A DNA stretch of 17,760 bases from DASUSH01 sp036375215 (GTDB taxonomy: Bacteria > Actinomycetota > Thermoleophilia > Solirubrobacterales > 70-9), in assembly GCA_036375215.1 (NCBI GenBank), contig DASUSH010000046.1, forward strand, positions 1-17,760, written 5' to 3'. Under the pieces are notes generated by a model. It did not search any database and was not told the origin of the DNA. It saw only the letters and a list, made by a program, of their open reading frames with translations. Shown here piece by piece: positions 6,218-13,280 of the stretch. Numbering within the stretch: the first letter of the stretch is position 1; each line of letters starts with the position of its first letter. The translations under genes and the position numbers were made by a program.

Positions 6218-9200
6218 CTACGCCGATGCGACCGCCTCGGGCGGCGCCTCCTCGCTGCGCTCGGCCGCGAGCGCCTCGGCGAGCGCCACCGCGGCGGCGA
6301 GGCGCGCCTCCGGCTCCGGCGAGACCCGCACCGAGAGCGTGCGCTGGCGCCACTCGTACATCGCCCCCTCGACCCGGTCCGCGATCGCCGCGGCCTGCTC
6401 GGCGTCGAGCTCGACCGGCGCGACCGTGAGCCGGCTGCCGCGGGCCTCCACCGAGGCGGCGCCCGCCCGGCCGAACTCGATCCGCGCCCGCTGCAGCGAG
6501 ATCAGGTTCTCGAGCGCGTCCGGCGGCGGGCCGAAGCGATCGCGGAGCTCGTCGCGCAGCTCGCGCAGCTCGCCGGGCTCGCGCGCCGCCGAGACGCGGC
6601 GGTGGACGTCGATCTTGGCGGCCTCGAAGGGCACGTACTCGGCCGGGACATAGGCGTCGACGTCCAGGTCGAGCCGGACCGCGCTCTCGGACGGCTCGCC
6701 CTCGCCCGCCCCGCGGCGCGCCTCGACCTGCTCCTCGAGCATCCGCAGGTAGAGCTCGAAGCCGACCGCGGCGACGTGGCCCGACTGCTCATCGCCAAGC
6801 AGGTCGCCGGCGCCGCGCAGCTCGAGGTCGCGCATCGCGATCGCGAACCCGGAGCCGAGCTCGGTGTGGTCGGAGAGCGTGGCCAGGCGGGCGCCGGCGT
6901 CAGCGCTCAGGTTCTCCTCCGCGGGATAGAGCAGGTAGGCGTAGGCGCGCTCGCGCGACCGGCCGACCCGGCCGCGGATCTGGTAGGCCTGCGCCAGGCC
7001 GAGCTGGTCGGCGCGCTCGACGATCAGCGTGTTCGCGGTCGGGATGTCGAGCCCGGACTCGATGATCGTCGTCGCCACGAGGACGTCGGCGTCCCCGCGC
7101 AGGAACGTGAGCATCGTCGACTCGAGCGCCTGCTCGTCCATCTGCCCGTGGGCCTCGGCGACGCGCGCCCTGGGAACGAGGGCGCGGATTCCCTCGGCGA
7201 TCTCGTGCAGCGACTCGATCCGGTTGTGCAGGAAGAAGACCTGGCCGTCGCGGCCGAGCTCACGCTCGACCGCCCGGCGGACGAGATCGTCGTCGTAGGG
7301 GCCGACGTAGGTGCGGACGGGACGGCGGCCCTCCGGCGGAGTCTCGATCACCGAGATGTCGCGCAGGCCCGCGAGGCTCATCTGCAGGGTGCGCGGGATC
7401 GGCGTCGCCGAGAGCGAGATCACGTCGACCTTCAGCTTGAGCTGCCGCAGGAGCTCCTTCTGCTTGACCCCGAACCGCTGCTCCTCGTCGACGATCAGCA
7501 GGCCGAGGTCGCGGGCGCGGACGTCCCGGGAGAGCAGGCGGTGGGTGCCGATCAGGATGTCGAGCCTGCCCTCGGCGAACGCGGCGAGCGTCGCCTTGAC
7601 CTCGGCCGGCCGACGCAGCCGCGAGACCGAGTCGACCTCGATCGGGAAGTCCGCCAGCCGCTCGCGGAAGGTGCCGAGGTGCTGCTGGGCGAGGATCGTG
7701 GTCGGAACCAGCATCATCACCTGCTTCGAGTCGGCGACCGCCTTCACCGCCGCCCGCATCGCGACCTCGGTCTTGCCGTACCCGACGTCTCCGCAGATCA
7801 GCCGGTCCATGGGCGTCGCCGCTTCCATGTCGGACTCCACCGACTCGATCGCGTCGACCTGGTCCGCGGTCTCCCGGTAGGGGAACGACTCGCGCAGCTG
7901 GATCGCGAACTCGCCGTCCGGCGAGTAGGCGTGGCCGGGCCGGGAGCGGCGCTCCGCGTAGAGGTTCAGCAGGTCTCCCGCGAGCTCGCCGGCGGCGCGG
8001 CGGGCGCGCGCCTTCATCTGCTCCCAGCGCGAGCCCCCGAGCTTGGACAGCTGCGGCGCATCGCCGCCCGCCCCGATGTAGCGGCTGATCTTGGCGAGTT
8101 GCTCGGCGGGCACGAAGACCCGGTCCTCGCCGCGATACTCGAGCTGCAGGTAGTCCCGGGTGACGCCGGCGAGCGTCTTCGTCTCGAAGCCGGCGAACCG
8201 GGCGATGCCGTGGTCCTCGTGGACGACGTGGTCGCCGACGCGGAGCTCCGAGAACGTGCGCAGGCGGCCGCGGGCCGGCGCGGCGGCGGCGCTCTTGCGC
8301 CGGTGCAGGAGCTGGCGCCAGGGGATCACCGCGAGCTTCAGCTCGGGCGAGAGGAAGCCCTCGCTGATCGAGCCCTCGGCGAACGCCACGGCGCCCGGCT
8401 CGGGGGCGCGGTCCTCCATCAGCGTCGCGGTCAGGCGGTCGAACGAGTAGCGGGCGCGCTCGGCCTCGCCGCGGCGGTCGAAGGCGACGACGGTCGCGTA
8501 GCCGGAGCGCACCTGCTTCGAGAGCTCGGCCTCGGCCTCGGCCGGCGTGCGGGCCGCCGACGCCGGCCGCTGGGCGCGGAACGAGTGCGGCTGGTCGGCG
8601 GCCTGCGAGGAGACCTCCAGCAACGCGCGCTCGCGCAGCGGCCCGGACACCTCGACGTAGAGGTGGCGCGCGTCGGCATCGTGCATGGCCGTGGTGACGT
8701 CGGTCCAGTGGTCCTTGAGCGCCGCCGGGATCTCGTCGGCGGCGGCGATCACGACCGCGGTCTCTTCTCCGATGAGGTCGAGCGGGGCCTGGAACCTGTC
8801 AACGGGGAGCAGCTCGGCGATGTCGGGGCGCTCCTCCTGGTCGGCCGCCGCCTCCGCCAGCTCCCGGTGCTCGGACGCCAGCTCGGCGGCCGGCGAGATC
8901 TCGACCCGCTCGGCCTCGCCCAGCGAGCGCTGGGTGAAGGTCGAGAACCAGCGCAGCGACTCGATCTCGTCGCCGAACAGCTCGAGCCGCACGGCCCGCT
9001 CCTCGGTCGCCGGGTAGACGTCGAGGATGCCGCCGCGAAGCGCGAACTGGCCGCGCTCCTCGACCTGGTCGAGACGCTCGTACCCGCACTCGACCAGCAG
9101 TTCGGCGACGTCGCCGAGGTCGACCTCCTCGCCGCGGTGGAGCGTGAACCCGGCCGGCCGCAGGCTCGCGTCCGGGACCGCCTCGGCGAGCGCGATCGCG

Positions 9201-9586
9201 CTGGCGACCACCAGCGGCGGCGGGGGCCCCGCCCCGGCCTCGCCGGTGAGGGCGTCGAGGGCCGCGATCCGCAGCCCGACGAGGTGCGGCGGCGGCGCCA
9301 CATGTGACTCGTAGCCGGTGCCCCGCGAGGGGTAGTAGCGGACGCCGCGGGGCGCGGCGAAGGCGTTCAGGTCGCGGGCGAGGTCGCGGGCCGAGCGGTC
9401 GTCGGCTGTGACCACGAGCGCCGCGCGCCCGGCGAGGCCGTCCGCGGACTCGAGGAGCGCCGCGAGCAGGTAGGGCCTGATCGCGGAGGAGATGTGGGCC
9501 TCGGTACGGCCCTTCGACCCGGCCTCGGCGGCGAGCGCCAGGAAGGCCTTCGAGTCGTTGGCGATGTCGAGCAGCGGCCTGAGCAC
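6218..9586 (-). CDS. mfd: Transcription-repair coupling factor Mfd
   Basis: Cytoplasmic DNA translocase that removes stalled RNA polymerase and recruits UvrA to lesions on the template strand. The 1122 residues are close to E. coli Mfd (1148). Domains in order: UvrB-like damage-recruitment region (about 30-330, with 'YYPSRGTGYESHVAPP' 84-99 and 'RGGILDVYP' 184-192), RNA polymerase-interacting domain (about 445-510, 'GDHVVHEDHGIARFAG'), the helicase core with Walker A 'GDVGYGKTE' (599-607), DEEQ box (700-703), 'SATPIPRTL' (726-734) and motif VI 'RGRVGRSRERAYAYL' (871-885), 'MRDLELRGAGDLLG' (918-931), and a TRCF C-terminal domain (about 965-1080). All key motifs look intact. The start is GTG (9584-9586). 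An in-frame TAG 27-29 nt upstream leaves no better choice, but no ribosome binding site is seen; a GC hairpin lies just upstream. Confidence 0.98.
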   Translation of the reverse strand: MLRPLLDIANDSKAFLALAAEAGSKGRTEAHISSAIRPYLLAALLESADGLAGRAALVVTADDRSARDLARDLNAFAAPRGVRYYPSRGTGYESHVAPPPHLVGLRIAALDALTGEAGAGPPPPLVVASAIALAEAVPDASLRPAGFTLHRGEEVDLGDVAELLVECGYERLDQVEERGQFALRGGILDVYPATEERAVRLELFGDEIESLRWFSTFTQRSLGEAERVEISPAAELASEHRELAEAAADQEERPDIAELLPVDRFQAPLDLIGEETAVVIAAADEIPAALKDHWTDVTTAMHDADARHLYVEVSGPLRERALLEVSSQAADQPHSFRAQRPASAARTPAEAEAELSKQVRSGYATVVAFDRRGEAERARYSFDRLTATLMEDRAPEPGAVAFAEGSISEGFLSPELKLAVIPWRQLLHRRKSAAAAPARGRLRTFSELRVGDHVVHEDHGIARFAGFETKTLAGVTRDYLQLEYRGEDRVFVPAEQLAKISRYIGAGGDAPQLSKLGGSRWEQMKARARRAAGELAGDLLNLYAERRSRPGHAYSPDGEFAIQLRESFPYRETADQVDAIESVESDMEAATPMDRLICGDVGYGKTEVAMRAAVKAVADSKQVMMLVPTTILAQQHLGTFRERLADFPIEVDSVSRLRRPAEVKATLAAFAEGRLDILIGTHRLLSRDVRARDLGLLIVDEEQRFGVKQKELLRQLKLKVDVISLSATPIPRTLQMSLAGLRDISVIETPPEGRRPVRTYVGPYDDDLVRRAVERELGRDGQVFFLHNRIESLHEIAEGIRALVPRARVAEAHGQMDEQALESTMLTFLRGDADVLVATTIIESGLDIPTANTLIVERADQLGLAQAYQIRGRVGRSRERAYAYLLYPAEENLSADAGARLATLSDHTELGSGFAIAMRDLELRGAGDLLGDEQSGHVAAVGFELYLRMLEEQVEARRGAGEGEPSESAVRLDLDVDAYVPAEYVPFEAAKIDVHRRVSAAREPGELRELRDELRDRFGPPPDALENLISLQRARIEFGRAGAASVEARGSRLTVAPVELDAEQAAAIADRVEGAMYEWRQRTLSVRVSPEPEARLAAAVALAEALAAERSEEAPPEAVASA

Positions 9587-9595
9587 GGGGAAGAA

Positions 9596-9612
9596 CCGGG
9601 CGCGGTGCCCGG
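9596..9612 (-). terminator. GC hairpin just upstream of mfd
   Basis: A perfect 6-bp inverted repeat CCGGGC-ACCGC-GCCCGG, followed on the minus strand by TTCTTCCCC and then the mfd GTG 9 nt after the stem. It could end transcription from the upstream secreted-protein gene or act in the mfd leader. Which one is not decidable from sequence. Confidence 0.35.
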
Positions 9613-9664
9613 CCCTTCGATGCTAGCCAGCGACTCAGGGCGCCTTGACGGCGAGCTTCGCGAC

Positions 9665-9682
9665 CTCCCCGCGCGCGGGGAG
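9665..9682 (-). terminator. 18-nt perfect palindrome downstream of the secreted-protein gene
   Basis: CTCCCCGCGCGCGGGGAG is a perfect 18-nt palindrome, starting 20 nt after the stop codon of the upstream gene (stop at 9703-9705). Folded, it gives a 7-bp GC stem with a CGCG loop. There is no T-run, as is common for high-GC terminators. It lies in the 116-nt gap between that gene and mfd. Confidence 0.45.
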
Positions 9683-9702
9683 CGCGCGACCGCGCTCACT
9701 CC

Positions 9703-11100
9703 TCAGTTCTTGAGCGTCACCTTCTGGCTGACGGTCTCGGTCGGGCTGCCGTCCTCGGTGATCTCGGCCTTGAGCGTGGCCTTCGCCTTCTTCGCCTTCT
9801 TCAGGCCCTTCCTGGCCTTCTTCGTGAGCTTCGCCGTCACGTCGAAGGTCCCGGCCGCGTCGCTTCGCTCCGAGCCCGAGCCGAGCTTCTTCCCGGTCTT
9901 GTACCTGCTCGCGGTCTTCTTGTCCGCGATCGCGGTGACGTTTGCGTCGCACGGCGCGCCGCAGGTGACCTCGACGACGAGCTTGCCGGACTTGACGACC
10001 CGCTTCAGCGACTGGCCGTCGCCGAGGTCTACCGTCGGCTCGCCGCCGCCGGTTCCGTCACCGCCGTCGCCGCCGTCGCCACCGCCGTCGCCGCTCCCGG
10101 AGCCGCCGCCGGGCGTGTCGGCGACGCCCCAGTCCGGCCGGGTCCCGCCCGGCGCGACGAGCTTCGGCGCGAGGTTGCAGGGGCCGCCGTCGGTGACGGT
10201 CGGCGCGGGCGAGGTGAAGACGCCGCCGGCGTCCTCCCAGGCGATCATCGAGCCGTCCGGCGACCAGCGCGGCCGCGCGCGGCTGCGCGCGAAGTTCTCC
10301 GCGATGCACTGGAACTGGACGTCGGCGCCGGCCTCTCCCGGCGTGCCCACGTTCGAGTAGAACTGGATCTGGGACACCTCTTCGCCGCTCGGGGGCGCTC
10401 CCTCGGGATCCAGCTCGATCATGGTCCGGCCCTGCCGCGAGACGTCGAAGCTCTGGATGTCCGCGTCGTTCGGGTTGTTCAGGCCGACCCACCGCTGCAG
10501 GCTGGAGCTCCCCTGCACGTAGATCGCCTCCTCCGGCGAGCCGCCGAACGGGGTGTTGATCATTCCCGCGCCCGGGATGCCGGGGATCCAGCGGGGCTCG
10601 GAGTAGCCGGTCTCGCAGTTCACGACGCAGGGGTCGGTCGCCCCCGGGCCGAAGACGAAGCCGACGTCGATCTGCCCGTTTCCGGTGTATCCCGGCCCGT
10701 AGAAGGAGTCGTAGACGATGACCCCGCCGTTCGGCGCGATCTGGCCGCCGGTGTAGGGCGAGAACGAGAGCGGGCCCGAGCGCCCCGGGAGCAGCCAGTT
10801 GCCGGTCACCTGGCCGGTCTGGCGGTCGAGGAAGTACGCGAACGGGCTGTTGCCGGAGCCGCGGATCGCGACCACCGTGCCGGCGTCGGTCTGCGACGGC
10901 GAGCGGTACTTGCTGTCCGCCGTGGCGTCGCTCGTCACCTGGTGCTTCACCGACCCGTCGGGGCTGACGAGGTGCACGTTGCCGTCCCCGCCGATGTAGA
11001 CGACGCTCGCGGCCGAGGCCGGAGCGGCGGCAGCGAGAGCGAGCGCCGCGCTCGCGAGCGTTGCCGACCCGAGACGGCGGAGCGTTCCACGAATTCCCAT
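9703..11100 (-). CDS. Secreted propeller-like (TolB/PD40-type) protein with Lys-rich C-terminal domain
   Basis: The 465-residue exported protein has a signal peptide at 1-30 (RR near residue 9, long Ala/Leu core, ASA|A cleavage). The N-terminal half (about 32-325) has short blade-like motifs such as 'VVYIGGDGNVHLVSPDGS' (33-50) and 'RPRWSPDGSMIAWED' (276-290), as in TolB/WD40-like propellers, but too few clear repeats to call a full propeller. Four Cys (158, 162, 265, 308) may form disulphides. A Gly/Asp linker (331-353) leads to a small domain (355-465) with a C-x3-C pair (C380, C384) and a basic stretch 'LTKKARKGLKKAKKAKA' (425-441), a style common in secreted proteins of Solirubrobacterales. 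The ATG start follows AGGGGAAGG. A ligand-binding or surface role is plausible; the specific function is unknown. It is not part of the usual mfd neighbourhood. Confidence 0.8.
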   Translation of the reverse strand: MGIRGTLRRLGSATLASAALALAAAAPASAASVVYIGGDGNVHLVSPDGSVKHQVTSDATADSKYRSPSQTDAGTVVAIRGSGNSPFAYFLDRQTGQVTGNWLLPGRSGPLSFSPYTGGQIAPNGGVIVYDSFYGPGYTGNGQIDVGFVFGPGATDPCVVNCETGYSEPRWIPGIPGAGMINTPFGGSPEEAIYVQGSSSLQRWVGLNNPNDADIQSFDVSRQGRTMIELDPEGAPPSGEEVSQIQFYSNVGTPGEAGADVQFQCIAENFARSRARPRWSPDGSMIAWEDAGGVFTSPAPTVTDGGPCNLAPKLVAPGGTRPDWGVADTPGGGSGSGDGGGDGGDGGDGTGGGEPTVDLGDGQSLKRVVKSGKLVVEVTCGAPCDANVTAIADKKTASRYKTGKKLGSGSERSDAAGTFDVTAKLTKKARKGLKKAKKAKATLKAEITEDGSPTETVSQKVTLKN

Positions 11101-11145
11101 TGACCTTCCCCTTACCCGGACGTTTTGGCTGGCCCCGTGAAAGGC

Positions 11146-11166
11146 CCTGCTCGGTCGATCCGCAGG
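11146..11166 (-). terminator. Hairpin directly after the secreted-protein remnant
   Basis: CCTGC and GCAGG, separated by 11 nt, begin at the base after the TAG that ends the remnant. The 5-bp stem is short. It is placed as a terminator would be for a gene ending at 11167, and it supports the view that this was once a real gene end. Confidence 0.3.
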
Positions 11167-11419
11167 CTACCTCCCGATCACGACGCGCACAACCGGAAGA
11201 CCTCGAACATCTCCCGACGTCGTGGGCACGGACACGAAGGCGTGCTTGCCCGGATCCAGCTTCGGCACGGAGCGCCCGGACCGGCAGCCCTCGAAGGCGC
11301 CTCCGTCGAGCCCTGCACTCGAAGCTCGCCGGCCTCCGCGTGGGCCAGATCTCGGTCTCGACGCCCACCTCGGCGGTCGAGCCCAGAGCGTGGCCGGCGG
11401 GTAGCCACAGCGGATAGCG
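11167..11419 (-). pseudogene. Frameshifted C-terminal remnant of a secreted Cys-repeat protein
   Basis: This stretch fills most of the 327-nt gap between the divergent genes at 11100 and 11428. On the minus strand one frame reads '...ETEIWPTRRPASFECR' and a second continues 'LDGGAFEGCRSGRSVPKLDPG', then 'KHAFVSVP...VVRVVIGR' and TAG. Joined by removing one G from the GGG at 11311-11313, it gives an 83-residue piece whose centre matches the 'F-x-C-R-L-D-G-G-x-F-x-x-C ... L-x-P-G-x-H-x-F-x-V' repeat seen in secreted proteins of Solirubrobacterales. Upstream in frame is a TGA (11420-11422), then the opposing lipoprotein gene, so the N-terminal part is gone. It is best read as a decayed gene end. 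A sequencing error could explain the frameshift but not the truncation. The rest of the gap holds the leader of the gene starting at 11100 and the -10 box of the lipoprotein. Confidence 0.6.
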
Positions 11420-11420
11420 T
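11415..11420 (+). promoter_or_regulatory. -10 box giving a leaderless lipoprotein mRNA (TAGCGT)
   Basis: TAGCGT fits TANNNT and is followed by exactly 7 nt before the ATG at 11428, so the predicted first transcribed base is at the start codon. No Shine-Dalgarno sequence and no clear -35 are seen. Confidence 0.5.
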
Positions 11421-11427
11421 CAGCGCA

Positions 11428-11880
11428 ATGACCCAGCCGACGCGAGCCGTCCTGGCGGTGGCGAGCGCCATCCTGCTCTCCGCCTGCGGCGGCGGGGACT
11501 CCACCACCGAGGACCGGGCCGAGCAGTCCCCCGCCGAGGCCGAGGCGGCGATCGAGGAGACCTGGGCGGCGTTCGCGGACGCGGTCGAGAAGGGCGACGG
11601 GGCCACGGCCTGCGCGGAGCTCTCCGACCGCCTCGCCGAGCCGAATGAGATGAACCTCCAGCTCGGCAGCCCGCTGCGCGGCGGGCCCGGGTGCGAGGAG
11701 ACCCTGGGCGACAGGGACGCGACGCTCAGCTTCGCGGCCGGGCTCAGCGCGGAGTTCGCCGAGCTCGAGGTCGACGGCGCAACCGCGTCGGGCGTCGCCG
11801 GCGCGGCTCACCCCACCTTCGCCGAGTCGGGCGGCAAGTGGGAGATCACGAGCGTCTTCGGCCAGCTGCCGGAGGAGTGA
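11428..11880 (+). CDS. Small lipoprotein, NTF2-like fold suspected
   Basis: The 150-residue protein has a lipoprotein signal (1-19) ending in 'AILLSACGGG' (lipobox Cys C20), then a short Ser/Thr/Glu linker (24-38). The globular part (40-150) starts with the helix 'AIEETWAAFADAVEKGDG' (41-58), has Cys at 62 and 89 that could pair, then 'FAELEVDGATASGVAGAAHP' (110-129), and ends 'GGKWEITSVFGQL' (136-148). A helix with a 'W..F..A...GD...AC..L' pattern, then strands with 'V.VDG..A' and a final 'GGKW.I', is the layout of NTF2/SnoaL-like lipoproteins common in Actinobacteria. This is a fold suggestion from pattern only; no function is assigned. I chose the ATG at 11428 because it gives the signal peptide at once and sits 7 nt after a -10 box. 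The open frame continues upstream but without signal-like sequence. Confidence 0.82.
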   Translation: MTQPTRAVLAVASAILLSACGGGDSTTEDRAEQSPAEAEAAIEETWAAFADAVEKGDGATACAELSDRLAEPNEMNLQLGSPLRGGPGCEETLGDRDATLSFAAGLSAEFAELEVDGATASGVAGAAHPTFAESGGKWEITSVFGQLPEE

Positions 11881-11890
11881 GCGCCTAAAT

Positions 11891-11942
11891 GAGTGAATCC
11901 ACGACCGCGTGTGCCCGGGGGCGCGGGGGCGTGGAATTGCTC
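11891..11942. terminator. Bidirectional terminator candidate between convergent genes
   Basis: GAGTGAATCCACG (11891-11903) and CGTGGAATTGCTC (11930-11942) are inverted repeats matching at 10 of 13 positions. Inside them CCGCG (11905-11909) pairs with CGCGG (11922-11926). The long hairpin fills the 64-nt gap between the lipoprotein stop (11880) and the crotonase stop (11945), where one structure could end both transcripts. Confidence 0.5.
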
Positions 11943-11944
11943 AT

Positions 11945-12679
11945 CTAGGAGCGGTACGGCAGGCCCGGGCCGGTGCGCTGCCACTCGACCTGGCCGCGGC
12001 CCTCGGCGGCGGAGCGCTCGACGACGCCGTCGTGCTCGTGGAGCATCGACTTCAGGCGGGCGACGCCATCTGGGTCGAGCTGGGCGACGCCCTCGGCCAT
12101 CTTGAGGGCGGCGTCCTCGGTGGCGGCCGCGGGGGCGACCTTGTGGACGAGGCCCCAGCGGTGGGCGTCGTCGATGGCGATCTCGCGCGCGGTGAGCAGC
12201 GCGTACTTGGCGACCGAGAGCCCGACGAGGGTGACGAGGCGCGCGGGCCCGACCGGGACGCCGAGGGCGGCGCCGGGGAAGCGCAGTCGCAGGTTGGAGC
12301 CGCCGACGCGCAGGTCGCATGCGATCGCGATCTCGGCGCCGCCGCCGACGCAGGCGCCGTGGCAGGCGGCGACCGTCGGGCGCGGGAAGGCGGTGAGCGC
12401 GTCGTAGAACTCGGCCCAGAGCTCCATCCGCCGCACCCGGCCCTCCTCGTCGAGCTCCTCGCGGACGTCGGCGCCGGCGGAGAGGCCCATCTGGTCGTTG
12501 GAGGAGATCACGAGCACGCGGGTCTCGGGGTCCTCGCGGGCCCTGCGCAGGTGCTCGATGAGCTCGCCGAGCATCCGGGTGTTGATCGCGTTGCGCGCCT
12601 CGGCGCGCTCGAGCCGGATCAGGACGATCCCTTGCTCGTCGCGCGTGCAGCTCGTCAGCGGGTCTAGCGCTCTAGGCAT
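11945..12679 (-). CDS. Crotonase (enoyl-CoA hydratase/isomerase) superfamily protein, catalytic Glu residues missing
   Basis: The 244-residue cytoplasmic protein has the crotonase fold: 'GIVLIRLERAEARNAIN' (17-33), CoA/oxyanion loop 'GLSAGADVREE' (65-75), 'PRPTVAACHGACVGGGAEIAIACDLRV' region (99-125), and 'LLTAREIAIDDAHRWGLVHKV' region (161-181). Rat mitochondrial enoyl-CoA hydratase uses Glu144 (PEILLG) and Glu164 (AMEMVL). By my hand alignment these fall on Gly136 ('FPGAALGVP') and Tyr159 ('SVAKYALLT'). A standard hydratase reaction is therefore unlikely; an isomerase, hydrolase, decarboxylase or non-catalytic role remains open. The ATG overlaps the pth stop by 8 nt (ATGCCTAG), so it is translationally coupled as third gene of rplY-pth-crotonase. 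No other fatty-acid gene is nearby. Confidence 0.85.
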   Translation of the reverse strand: MPRALDPLTSCTRDEQGIVLIRLERAEARNAINTRMLGELIEHLRRAREDPETRVLVISSNDQMGLSAGADVREELDEEGRVRRMELWAEFYDALTAFPRPTVAACHGACVGGGAEIAIACDLRVGGSNLRLRFPGAALGVPVGPARLVTLVGLSVAKYALLTAREIAIDDAHRWGLVHKVAPAAATEDAALKMAEGVAQLDPDGVARLKSMLHEHDGVVERSAAEGRGQVEWQRTGPGLPYRS

Positions 12680-13274
12680 CGGGGGCGATCCGATCGACGA
12701 GGCGCTCGGTCTCCTGGGCGCCGAGGAAGATCAGCTCGCGCACCTCGTCCTCGGGCTCCGAGAAGCGGCCGAGGACGTGCGCCGAGACGATCTCCGGGTC
12801 GGTCGAGTCCGGGCGGCCGACGCCGACCCGCACCCGCCAGAACTCGCGGCCGCCCAGCCCGCGCTCGAGGCTCTTCAGGCCGTTGTGCCCGGCCACCCCC
12901 CCGCCCTCCTTCGCCTGGACGGTCCCGAACGGCAGGTCGATCTCGTCGTGGACGGCGATCAGCCGCTCGAGCGGGACCCGCAGGGCGCCGCGCGCGGGCC
13001 CGGCGGAGTCGCCGGACTCGTTCATGTAGGTCTGCGGCAGGAGGATCGCGACGTGCGGGCCGCCCGGTTGGGTCCTGCCCTCCGTGACGAGGCCCTTGTA
13101 CTTCTGCTTCGCCTTCGGCAGCCCCCAGCGCCGGGAGAGCTCGGCGGCGACCTCGAAGCCGATGTTGTGCCGGGTCCCTTCGTAGCGCCGTCCCGGATTG
13201 CCGAGACCGACGATCAGGGTCCGATCGGATGTGCCCGCTCCCTCGCCGCCGCGTTGGCGGCCGAAGAGGCGCAA
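12672..13274 (-). CDS. pth: Peptidyl-tRNA hydrolase
   Basis: Frees tRNA from peptidyl-tRNAs that drop off the ribosome. The 200 residues include a family-typical core from about residue 19: 'LIVGLGNPGRRYEGTRHNIGF' region (20-40) with N26 and catalytic H36, 'QTYMNESGDS' (81-90) with N85, 'AVHDEIDLPFG' (107-117) with D110, and 'GGGVAGHNGLKS' (124-135) with H130 and N131 (the usual GGGHGGHNGL has VA here). 'FWRVRVGVGRP' (145-155) is also standard. The start appears to be TTG (13272-13274), 9 nt after a GGGGAG stretch that overlaps the rplY stop. The first ~18 residues (Gly/Arg-rich) are not conserved. No better ATG or GTG lies between the start and the core. The gap to rplY is only 6 nt, so they share an operon. 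Confidence 0.95.
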   Translation of the reverse strand: MRLFGRQRGGEGAGTSDRTLIVGLGNPGRRYEGTRHNIGFEVAAELSRRWGLPKAKQKYKGLVTEGRTQPGGPHVAILLPQTYMNESGDSAGPARGALRVPLERLIAVHDEIDLPFGTVQAKEGGGVAGHNGLKSLERGLGGREFWRVRVGVGRPDSTDPEIVSAHVLGRFSEPEDEVRELIFLGAQETERLVDRIAPDA

Positions 13275-13280
13275 CCGCCG

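Noticed and set aside
6602..9307. A long open frame (about 900 codons) on the plus strand opposite mfd, and similar long frames opposite the foldase (4398-6653) and eno (1066-2445).
   Set aside because: These are shadows of real genes caused by very high GC content. Their translations are Arg/Ala/Gly/Asp-rich with no recognisable motifs, while the opposite strand encodes clear conserved proteins.
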